Assembly: GCA_016195805.1 (NCBI GenBank)
Contig: JACPYT010000003.1
Location: 124,001-188,000, forward strand
Source: Hydrogenophilales bacterium
Lineage (GTDB): Bacteria; Pseudomonadota; Gammaproteobacteria; Burkholderiales; Thiobacillaceae
Reading direction: 5' to 3'
DNA: 64,000 nt
The notes under the pieces were generated by a model. That model did not search any database and was not told the origin of the DNA. It was given only the letters and a program-made list of their open reading frames with translations. The first letter of the stretch is position 1. Each line of letters begins with the position of its first letter. The position numbers and the translations under genes were made by a program. This document shows, in pieces, positions 54,346 through 64,000 of this stretch.

Positions 54346-54942
54346 ATGATCGAGAATCAAGCCCGTTTCAATCAAGCCATGGCGCTGTTCGACGCCGCCA
54401 ATGCGGAAGACCCCAACCAGGACGAAGGCCAGCCGAAGGAACTGCTCTACGGCCACCGCATGTCGGAGATGATCGGCCGCTTTGCACCGGATGCCTCCGA
54501 AGCCGCGCAGCTGGCAGTGCGCGCCCAGCACATCCGGCGCTGGACGGTGCCGCGCAGCAGCTACCCGATGACCAAGGAAGGCTATCACGCGTGGCGCACC
54601 GGCCTGTATACCTTCCACGCCAATACGGCCGGCGAGCTGATGCGCCAGGCCGGCTACGGCGACGCCATGATCGAGCGCGTGAAGAAGGCGGTGGGCAAGC
54701 GCGGCATCAAGGTCAATCCGGACTCGCAGTTGCTGGAGGATATCGCCAACCTCGTGTTCATCGAGCACTACATGCTGGCGTTTGCCCAGAGCAAGCCCGA
54801 TTACGACGAGGCGAAATGGCTGGAGATCATCCGCCGCACCTGGGGCAAGATGTCAAAGAACGCGCAGGCCTTTGCCCTGTCCGGCAAAATCAGGCTGCCG
54901 GAGCCGTTGGTGCCGCTGATCACCAAAGCCATCAGCCCGTAA
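54346..54942 (+). CDS. DUF4202 family protein
   Basis: KELLYGHRMSEMIGRFAPDASEAAQLAVRAQHIRRW; VFIEHYMLAFAQ. Confidence 0.85.
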   Translation: MIENQARFNQAMALFDAANAEDPNQDEGQPKELLYGHRMSEMIGRFAPDASEAAQLAVRAQHIRRWTVPRSSYPMTKEGYHAWRTGLYTFHANTAGELMRQAGYGDAMIERVKKAVGKRGIKVNPDSQLLEDIANLVFIEHYMLAFAQSKPDYDEAKWLEIIRRTWGKMSKNAQAFALSGKIRLPEPLVPLITKAISP

Positions 54943-54951
54943 GCGCGGAAT

Positions 54952-55365
54952 CTACTCCGCCCATTCCTTCACCCAGCCCGCCGTTCCCTTCTGGATGAAT
55001 TCGATCGGGTAGCCGTCGGGATCCTCGATGAAGGCGATCACCGTGCTGCCATGCGACATCGGCCCAGCCGGACGCAGGATCTTCCCACCCTTGGCTGCGG
55101 CGGCGTCGCACGCGGCATAGGCGTCATCGACCTCGATGGCGATATGCCCATAGCCGCTGCCGACCTCGTACTTGTCGACGCCCCAGTTATAGGTGAGTTC
55201 GAGCACCGCAGCCTTGTCCTCGCTGTCGTAGCCGACGAAGGCCAGGGTGAATTTTCCGCCGGGGTAATCCTTGCGGCGCAGCAGCTGCATGCCGAGGACG
55301 TGGGTATAGAAATCGATCGAGCGATCGAGATCCCCGACCCGCAACATGGTATGAAGGATTCGCAT
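54952..55365 (-). CDS. gloA: Lactoylglutathione lyase (glyoxalase I)
   Basis: [46 protein letters not shown]. Confidence 0.96.
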   Translation of the reverse strand: MRILHTMLRVGDLDRSIDFYTHVLGMQLLRRKDYPGGKFTLAFVGYDSEDKAAVLELTYNWGVDKYEVGSGYGHIAIEVDDAYAACDAAAAKGGKILRPAGPMSHGSTVIAFIEDPDGYPIEFIQKGTAGWVKEWAE

Positions 55366-55386
55366 GATGGTTACACCCGGCTGGTG

Positions 55387-55929
55387 TTATACAAGAAACA
55401 GGGAGTTACCCATTGTGCGCAACTCGGCGCGTCGCGCAAGTGCGTCGGGGCACAGCGCGGCGACCTGCGCCCAGAAGCGCGGCGAATGGTCGAGGTGGAC
55501 GAGATGCGCGAGCTCGTGCGCGGCGACATAGTCGATGAGCGCGAGCGGCGCCTGCACCAGGCGCCAGTTGAGGCGGATGTGGCCGCGCCGGGTACAGCTG
55601 CCCCACTGGGTTTGCGCGTCGGACAGGGCGAAGCGGCTGGGCGCGCGTCCCAGCCTGCGTGCGATGCGCGCAAGCCGCCACGCCAGCAAACGTTCGGCGC
55701 GGGCAAACAGCCAATCACGCACTAGCTCCCCGGCATCCGCGTCCAGCGGTACATACACCCGCAGGGTGTTGCCGTGCCGGCGTATCTCGTGGAACAGCGA
55801 GTGCCGGATATCGAGCCTCAGTCTGCGCCCCAGATAGTGCAGTTCATTCGCGGCCGCCGATTCGGCCCGCAGCGTGCCCGCCTGCATGCGGGCCCAGGTG
55901 CGATGCAGCCAGTCGTGCTGTTGCCGCAC
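55387..55929 (-). CDS. YgjP/DUF45-type metal-dependent hydrolase; true start probably further upstream
   Basis: QTQWGSCTRRGHIRLNWRLVQAPLALIDYVAAHELAHLVHLDHSPRFW zinc motif. Confidence 0.88.
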   Translation of the reverse strand: MRQQHDWLHRTWARMQAGTLRAESAAANELHYLGRRLRLDIRHSLFHEIRRHGNTLRVYVPLDADAGELVRDWLFARAERLLAWRLARIARRLGRAPSRFALSDAQTQWGSCTRRGHIRLNWRLVQAPLALIDYVAAHELAHLVHLDHSPRFWAQVAALCPDALARRAELRTMGNSLFLV

Positions 55930-56074
55930 ATAGCTTTCGATTTCGGCACGCGGGGTCCAGCTCGGCGCGTGGATGCGTACTTCGCGTGCCGTGACGGTCA
56001 GACCGAGCGTGCGGCGGCGGCGCGAACGCCGCAGCTGATACGGGACGGCAGCGTCGCCGATCTGCAGGACGCCG

Positions 56075-56797
56075 CTATTGGCGCGCGGCAGCAGGGGGCA
56101 GCCTCGTCATTTCGGTTTCGATCCAGGCCTCGACCGCGCGCGTGAGCTCGGCCGCGCTCTTGCCCTCGGCAGCAATCGCCGGCCCGATGCGCACCGTCAC
56201 CGTGCCGGGACGCTTGATAAAGGCATTCTTCGGCCACACTTCGCCGGCGTTGTGCGCCACCGGCACGATGGGCGCGCCGGTTTCCGCCGCCAGCCAGCCG
56301 CCGCCGATACCGTACTTGCCCTTCTCGCCCGGGGCGACACGCGTGCCTTCTGGAAACACCAGCACCCAGAATCCCTGTGCGAGCTTCTGCCTGCCCTGGC
56401 TGACGATCTGTTTCAGCGCCTCGCGTCCGGCGCTGCGGTCGATGGCGATGGGAGAGAGCATGCGGAATGCCCAGCCGAAAAATGGCAGCGTCAGCAATTC
56501 CTGCTTGATCACCGGCGAGACCGGCGGGAACAGAAACAGGAATGCCACGGTCTCCCAAGCCGACTGATGCTTGGCGAGGATGATGGCAGGTTGCGCGGGC
56601 AGGTTATCCCTGCCTTCCACCACATAGCGAATCCCCAGCACCCAACGCGCCAGCCAGATCACGGTGTGGTTGTAGCCGGTGATCAGCCGGTAGCGCACGT
56701 GCGCCGAAAACGGAAAGCTGAGGAACGCCACCAAGCTGAAAAAGATCGTCAATGCGGTCTGCAGGGCCGCAAAAATCAGCGAGCGGACCAGACTCAT
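56075..56797 (-). CDS. plsC: 1-acyl-sn-glycerol-3-phosphate acyltransferase
   Basis: ILAKHQSAWETVAF (HX4D-like HX4E) and FPEGTRVAPGEKGKYGIGGG. Confidence 0.9.
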   Translation of the reverse strand: MSLVRSLIFAALQTALTIFFSLVAFLSFPFSAHVRYRLITGYNHTVIWLARWVLGIRYVVEGRDNLPAQPAIILAKHQSAWETVAFLFLFPPVSPVIKQELLTLPFFGWAFRMLSPIAIDRSAGREALKQIVSQGRQKLAQGFWVLVFPEGTRVAPGEKGKYGIGGGWLAAETGAPIVPVAHNAGEVWPKNAFIKRPGTVTVRIGPAIAAEGKSAAELTRAVEAWIETEMTRLPPAAARQ

Positions 56798-57336
56798 GCC
56801 GCAGCCTTGAGCAGGTATTCGACGGCCTCGCTCAAGTCGGCATACACCGGCGTGTTCTCAGGCAAGCCACCCGCCACCAGGGTTTTTTCGCCCTTGCCGG
56901 TCCTCACCAGCAGCGGGCGGGCGCCCACGCTGGCCGCCGCCACCAGGTCACGCAGCGAATCGCCAATGGCCGGAACATCCTTCAGGTCGTGGCCATAGCG
57001 CGCAGCGATCTCCTCGAACAGCCCCGGCTTGGGCTTGCGGCAATCGCAGTTCATGTCGGCCGCATGCGGGCAGTAGAACACCGCCTCGATGCGTCCGCCC
57101 GCCTGCGCCACCGCCTTGTGCATCTTGGCGTGGATGGCATTGAGCGTCGCCATCTCGAACAGCCCGCGCGCCAGCCCGGACTGGTTGGTCGCCACCACCA
57201 CGCGCCAGCCCTCGCGCGTCAGCCGCGCGATCGCTTCCAGGCTGCCGGGAATGGGCTTCCATTCGTCGGGAGACTTGATGAACTGGTCGGAGTCGAAATT
57301 GATGACGCCGTCGCGGTCGAGAATGATGAGCTTCAT
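56794..57336 (-). CDS. gmhB: D-glycero-beta-D-manno-heptose 1,7-bisphosphate 7-phosphatase
   Basis: LIILDRDGVINFDSDQFIKSPDEW; CPHAADMNCDCRKPKPGL. Confidence 0.95.
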   Translation of the reverse strand: MKLIILDRDGVINFDSDQFIKSPDEWKPIPGSLEAIARLTREGWRVVVATNQSGLARGLFEMATLNAIHAKMHKAVAQAGGRIEAVFYCPHAADMNCDCRKPKPGLFEEIAARYGHDLKDVPAIGDSLRDLVAAASVGARPLLVRTGKGEKTLVAGGLPENTPVYADLSEAVEYLLKAAA

Positions 57337-57346
57337 GAACGAAATA

Positions 57347-59458
57347 TTACGCCGCCAGACGCGACAAGTCCGCAACCTGGTTCATGGTCCGGTGCAGCTG
57401 GTTCAGCAGTGCCAGGCGGTTGGCTTTCAGGGCGGGATCGTCGGCGTTGACCATGACGTTGTCGAAGAAGGCATCCACCGGGGCCTTGAGGGCGGCCAGC
57501 GCCTGCAAGGAAGCCGTGTAATCGCCACTTTCGAAGGCGGTGTCAGCACGCGGAGCAATCTCGCCGAGAGCGGCAAAGAGTGCCTTTTCTGCATCTTCGA
57601 CACAGCGCGCGGGGTCCGCCGTGCTACCCACTTCGCCTTCGGCCTTTTTCAGGATGTTGCCGACGCGCTTGTTGGCAGCGGCCAGGCTTTCCGATTCGGT
57701 TAATGCAGCAAAGGAGCGCACTGCGTTGAGCCGTTTTGGAACCTCTGCCAGCACGGATGGGCGCAGCGACAACACGGCATCGACTTCGTTGGCACGATAG
57801 CCCTGGTCGCGCAGCATGCCCGCAAGGCGCTCATAGATAAACAGATAGAGCGCCTCCTGCAGCGCCTCAACATCGACGCTCGCAAAAGGCTTTGCACCAA
57901 TTTCCAGCAAGCGGTTGACATCCAGTGGCAGATTTTTCTCCATCAACATCCGGATAATGCCCAGCGCATGACGGCGCAATGCAAACGGATCCTTGTCTCC
58001 GGTCGGCTTCTCGCCGATGCTGAATAGACCAACCAGTGTCTCCAGCTTGTCGGCCAGCGCCACACACACGCCGACGTCGCTACGCGGCAACTCGTCGCCG
58101 GCGAAGCGCGGTTTGTAGTGATCTTCAATGGCTTCGGCCACGAGTTCATCCTCACCATCGTGCGCAGCGTAATAACGCCCCATGATGCCCTGCAATTCGG
58201 GGAACTCGCCGACCATGTCGGTGAGCAGATCGCCCTTGGCCAGCAGCGCCGCTCGGTCTGCCAAGCCCGCGCCCGGCAAATCTCTCAGTTCATGCGCTAT
58301 GGCAAACGCGATGGCGCGCACCCGTTCGACCCGCTCGCCCTGGCTGCCGAGCTTGTTGTGGTACACCACCTTGGCTAGCCCCAGAACGCGAGATTCGAGC
58401 GTCCTCTTGCGATCCTGATCGAAGAAGAACTTGGCATCGGCCAGCCGCGGGCGCACCACGCGCTCGTTGCCCTGGATCACGGCAGATGCATCGGCGGGCG
58501 AGATGTTGGAGACGATGAGGAACCGGTTGGTCAGCTTGCCCGCCGCATCGAGCAGCGGGAAGTATTTCTGGTTCGCCTTCATGGTCAGGATCAGGCATTC
58601 CTGCGGCACCTCGAGGAAGGCTTCCTCGAATTTGCCGACCAGCACGTTGGGACGCTCGACCAGCGCGGTGACTTCGTCCAGCAGGGCGTCATCCTCGATC
58701 GGCCTGAGGCCGAGCGGTGCGGCGGCGTCCTGCAACTGGCGCACGATTTCGGCGCGGCGCTCGGCGAAGCTCGCGATCACCGCACCCTCGTCAGCCATTT
58801 GCAGGGCATAGCAGTCGGCGTTGGTAATCGCCACCGGGTCCACGCGCGCTTCGAAGCGGTGCCCCTGCGTCATGCGGCCCGCCTGCAGCCCAAGCACGGA
58901 CACCGGCACGACGTCGGCGCCGTGCAGCGCAATCAGGCCGTGTGCGGGACGCACGAAATTGACGGTTTCCCAGCCCTCGCCTGACGGGTTGGGATAGGTC
59001 ATCACCTTGGGAATCGGCAGCTTGCCCAAGGTCTCCTCGATAGCTTTTTTCAGACCGCCTTCTAAGCCCATACCGGGCACAAGAATGTCCAAGAATAACG
59101 CTTCGGCCTTGCCATCCGATGCGTGTTTAAGCGTCGGTATATTGTCAGCGTCGTATCCAAGCGGAGCTAGTTTCTTAAGCAATGCTGCTGTGGGTTTGCC
59201 ATTGGCGTCGTAACCGACACTAACAGGCATCAGCTTTTGTGACTGTCGTTTGTCGTCGGCCTGGGCAGCCACAGCTGTGATGTGCACTGCTAGGCGGCGA
59301 GGCGAAGCATAGGGTGTGACAACACTATCGGTGCCTGTCAGCCCCTGAGCCTTAAGGGACTCGAACAATGCAAAGGAGAAAGCCTCGCCCAGCTTTTTCA
59401 ATGCCTTGGGAGGCAGTTCTTCGACAAAGAGTTCAACCAGCAAATTCTGTGCGCTCAT
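57347..59458 (-). CDS. glyS: Glycine--tRNA ligase beta subunit
   Basis: [52 protein letters not shown]. Confidence 0.97.
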   Translation of the reverse strand: MSAQNLLVELFVEELPPKALKKLGEAFSFALFESLKAQGLTGTDSVVTPYASPRRLAVHITAVAAQADDKRQSQKLMPVSVGYDANGKPTAALLKKLAPLGYDADNIPTLKHASDGKAEALFLDILVPGMGLEGGLKKAIEETLGKLPIPKVMTYPNPSGEGWETVNFVRPAHGLIALHGADVVPVSVLGLQAGRMTQGHRFEARVDPVAITNADCYALQMADEGAVIASFAERRAEIVRQLQDAAAPLGLRPIEDDALLDEVTALVERPNVLVGKFEEAFLEVPQECLILTMKANQKYFPLLDAAGKLTNRFLIVSNISPADASAVIQGNERVVRPRLADAKFFFDQDRKRTLESRVLGLAKVVYHNKLGSQGERVERVRAIAFAIAHELRDLPGAGLADRAALLAKGDLLTDMVGEFPELQGIMGRYYAAHDGEDELVAEAIEDHYKPRFAGDELPRSDVGVCVALADKLETLVGLFSIGEKPTGDKDPFALRRHALGIIRMLMEKNLPLDVNRLLEIGAKPFASVDVEALQEALYLFIYERLAGMLRDQGYRANEVDAVLSLRPSVLAEVPKRLNAVRSFAALTESESLAAANKRVGNILKKAEGEVGSTADPARCVEDAEKALFAALGEIAPRADTAFESGDYTASLQALAALKAPVDAFFDNVMVNADDPALKANRLALLNQLHRTMNQVADLSRLAA

Positions 59459-60378
59459 GCCGCCGCCTTCTTTTCAATCTGTTCCAGCACGTCGTCCGCC
59501 CAAGCCTTGGGCGCCATCGGGAAACCGAGCCGGGCGCGGCTGTCGAGGTAGCTCTTCGCCACCGCACGCGCCAGGTTGCGGATGCGCCCGATGTAGGCGG
59601 CGCGCTCGGTCACCGAAATGGCGCCGCGCGCGTCGAGCAGGTTGAAGGTGTGCGCGGCCTTCAGCACCTGTTCGTACGCCGGCAGCGCCAGCTGCGCGGC
59701 CATCAGTTCCTGCGCCGTCTTCTCGTGCGCGCCGAACGCGGTGAGCAGGAAGTCGACGTCGCTGTGCTCGAAGTTGTAGGTCGACTGCTCGACTTCGTTC
59801 TGGTGGTAGACGTCGCGGTAGGTCAGGCCCTCGGTCCAGACGAGGTCGTACACGCTTTCGACGCCCTGCAGGTACATGGCGAGACGCTCCAGGCCGTAGG
59901 TGATCTCGCCGGTGATCGGCTTGCAGTCGATGCCGCCGACCTGCTGGAAGTAGGTGAACTGGGTCACTTCCATGCCGTTCAGCCACACTTCCCAGCCCAA
60001 GCCCCAGGCACCGAGGGTGGGATTTTCCCAGTCGTCCTCGACGAAGCGCACGTCGTTCTTCTTCAGATCGAAGCCCAGCGCTTCCAGCGAGCCGAGATAC
60101 AGCTCCAGGATGTCGGCCGGCGCCGGCTTCAGCACCACCTGGAACTGGTAGTAATGCTGCAGCCGGTTGGGATTGTCGCCGTAGCGACCATCCTTGGGGC
60201 GGCGGCTGGGCTGCACATAGGCGGCCTTCCACGGCTCGGGGCCGAGCGCGCGTAGAAAAGTCGCGGTGTGCGAGGTGCCGGCACCGACCTCCATGTCGTA
60301 GGGCTGCAGGAGCGCGCAGCCGCGCTCGCCCCAGTAACGTTGCAGGGTGAGGATGATGTCCTGAAAGGTGGGTTTCAC
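59455..60378 (-). CDS. glyQ: Glycine--tRNA ligase alpha subunit
   Basis: [47 protein letters not shown]. Confidence 0.98.
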   Translation of the reverse strand: MKPTFQDIILTLQRYWGERGCALLQPYDMEVGAGTSHTATFLRALGPEPWKAAYVQPSRRPKDGRYGDNPNRLQHYYQFQVVLKPAPADILELYLGSLEALGFDLKKNDVRFVEDDWENPTLGAWGLGWEVWLNGMEVTQFTYFQQVGGIDCKPITGEITYGLERLAMYLQGVESVYDLVWTEGLTYRDVYHQNEVEQSTYNFEHSDVDFLLTAFGAHEKTAQELMAAQLALPAYEQVLKAAHTFNLLDARGAISVTERAAYIGRIRNLARAVAKSYLDSRARLGFPMAPKAWADDVLEQIEKKAAA

Positions 60379-60479
60379 GGCGAATCAGCGGCAATCGGGG
60401 AAAGCCGCATTTTAACGTGCTTAACCCGGGTTTCCAGGGAAGTACCGAAAATCCGGGGCGCAATGGCGTGCCGTGCGGG

Positions 60480-61238
60480 TCAGATGCCCGCGTACCACTC
60501 GTAACCCTGGTCTTCCCAGTAGCCGCCCTTGCCGCCTGCGATGTGATCCAGTCGCTCGACCAGCTCGATCCGCATGACGTATTTGGCCATCTTGTAGCCC
60601 AGCTGGCGCTCGACGCGCACGCGTATCGGTGCGCCGTTTTCGATGGGCAGCGGTTCGTCGTTCAGTTCGTAGGCGAGCAGGGTTTGCGGGTGCCAGGCAT
60701 CGTCCATGTCGATGCTCTCGTAGTAACGCGTTCCCAGTTCGTCCATCGGATCCGCACAGTAGAACACCACGTAGCGTGCCGACGGCTGCGGCTTGACCTG
60801 CTCCAGTACACGGCTTAGCTGCACGCCCTTCCATTTGCCGATCGCGCTCCAGCCTTCCACGCAATCGTGCCGCGTGATTTGCGTACGGCCGGGCATGGCC
60901 TTCAGTTCAGCGAGCGAATAGGCGCGCGGCTGCGCCACCAGGCCGCCGACCTGCAACCGGTAACCGGAAAAATGACTGGCCGCCAGGGCCTGGTATTCCG
61001 GGTTGTCCGGGTTGTCGGTGCCGTTGCTGCGAAAGTCCGGCGACAGGTCGGCCTCGGTAAATTCCTGCGCCATGGCCTTGCGCGGTTGCAGCAGGCGTTG
61101 CGCACCGAGCGTCAGTTTTTCTGCGCTGTCCAGGATGCTCGTGAACCACTCGCTGCGCGATAGCCGGTCGCATCCTGACAACAGCAGTGCACTGCTGGCA
61201 GCCAGCGCACGCAGCAAAAATCGTCTGCGGCTATTCAT
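60480..61238 (-). CDS. Sulfite-oxidase-fold molybdopterin oxidoreductase, exported
   Basis: RRRFLLRALAASSALLLSGC leader; QITRHDCVEGWSAIGKWKGVQLSRVLEQV Mo-Cys motif. Confidence 0.9.
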   Translation of the reverse strand: MNSRRRFLLRALAASSALLLSGCDRLSRSEWFTSILDSAEKLTLGAQRLLQPRKAMAQEFTEADLSPDFRSNGTDNPDNPEYQALAASHFSGYRLQVGGLVAQPRAYSLAELKAMPGRTQITRHDCVEGWSAIGKWKGVQLSRVLEQVKPQPSARYVVFYCADPMDELGTRYYESIDMDDAWHPQTLLAYELNDEPLPIENGAPIRVRVERQLGYKMAKYVMRIELVERLDHIAGGKGGYWEDQGYEWYAGI

Positions 61239-62085
61239 GGGTGCGCTCTTCGTCTGCAATCCTGTAGCGGCCCGATATCATCGAACGCAGGTTGTTCCAG
61301 AAACCGCTGACGATGACCTCGAACACATGGATGAAGACGAACCCCACCAGCAGCCACGCCACGACAAAGTGGATCGTGCGCGCCGACTGCCGGCCGCCGA
61401 ACGCATCGATCCAGCCGGGGGAAAGTGCATCCAGCCCTGGTGACATGCCCCATCCCATCAGAATCAGCAGGGGAAACAGCCCGAATATCACGCCGAGATA
61501 CGCAAGCTTTTGCAGGATGTTGTAGCGCCGGGCGGCTTCGCCCTGCGCATGCCGCAACAGCAGGTGATCCTTGATGGATTGCCCGATCGAACGCCAATCG
61601 GCTTGGGTCGGCATGAGGTCGCGCGACAGATGGCGGCTTGCCAGCGTGTAGCTGAGGTAGGCGAGGCCATTGATGACCAGCACCCAGGCAAAAAAGAAAT
61701 GCCAGCGCCGCGCCATCGCCAGCCATTGCTGGCTGGGGAGGGTGATCCACGCAGGAAATCCGCGTTCGGTCGGCTGGCCGTCCGTGTCGGCCGACCAGCC
61801 CAGCACACCGGTGGTGTTGAATTCATGGCCGAAAACGCGCGTGACGCCCATGGGATTTCCATGTGGGCCCATGCGTGCGTCCATTTGCAGAATCGGCGGA
61901 CGGCCAGTGTAGGAAGACTTTCCCCAGTACAGGGCAGGGTGCGCGTTGAATATCTGCAACCCACTCAGCAGCAGCAGCAGGAAGAAAGCGAGCACGTTGA
62001 TCCAGTGCATGAGGCGAACAGGCCAGGTATGCCGCTGGTACCCGCCAGCCTGGGCACGTGCAGCAGCCGCGTCGTATGGTGGCAT
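61231..62085 (-). CDS. Cytochrome b561/b6-type membrane subunit
   Basis: TWPVRLMHWINVLAFFLLLLSGLQIFNAHP; transmembrane His residues; ends overlapping the molybdoenzyme start. Confidence 0.88.
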   Translation of the reverse strand: MPPYDAAAARAQAGGYQRHTWPVRLMHWINVLAFFLLLLLSGLQIFNAHPALYWGKSSYTGRPPILQMDARMGPHGNPMGVTRVFGHEFNTTGVLGWSADTDGQPTERGFPAWITLPSQQWLAMARRWHFFFAWVLVINGLAYLSYTLASRHLSRDLMPTQADWRSIGQSIKDHLLLRHAQGEAARRYNILQKLAYLGVIFGLFPLLILMGWGMSPGLDALSPGWIDAFGGRQSARTIHFVVAWLLVGFVFIHVFEVIVSGFWNNLRSMISGRYRIADEERTHE

Positions 62086-62184
62086 AGTGCCTCCCCTGCT
62101 TAGGGTGAGCCGACTTGGTAACTTCTATACCTTAGATGACACCTCGACAAATCCCAAGTTCAACGGAACGTGCCGCGCGTCGCC

Positions 62185-64000
<1,816 letters not shown>

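Overview
64 kb of high-GC, gene-dense proteobacterial chromosome. The gene content (MetE/MetR, OxyR/KatG, LptD-SurA-PdxA-RsmA, AmgK-MurU, sulfane-sulfur genes) suggests a Thiobacillus-like betaproteobacterium, but that is inference. No rRNA, tRNA, CRISPR array or intact mobile element was recognised. Main blocks: (i) CrcB/FluC C-terminus, HIT, DUF190, UspA, MFS; (ii) TAT-exported phospholipase C-like protein; (iii) two divergent diguanylate cyclases, Hsp20 and a frameshifted CNNM/CorC-like gene; (iv) sulfane-sulfur module (rhodanese, MFS, MBL persulfide-dioxygenase-like, ArsR-rhodanese fusion) divergent from an FNR-like regulator; (v) an accessory surface/secretion locus (three-barrel outer-membrane protein plus two K/G-rich secreted proteins), the best candidate for an undescribed system; (vi) a mer operon without merA; (vii) rubredoxin, rubredoxin reductase-like and rubrerythrin; (viii) metE/metR and oxyR/katG; (ix) ClcA, HPP protein and a DsrC/TusE-like protein lacking the C-terminal Cys; (x) DsbC, UbiH-type hydroxylases, PepP, MurU, AmgK, LptD, SurA, PdxA, RsmA; (xi) GGDEF-EAL protein, OYE, GloA, PlsC, GmhB, GlyS/GlyQ, a sulfite-oxidase-fold/cytochrome b pair and an ABC-F ATPase cut by the window edge. 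All family assignments come from reading the supplied translations; no database search was run.
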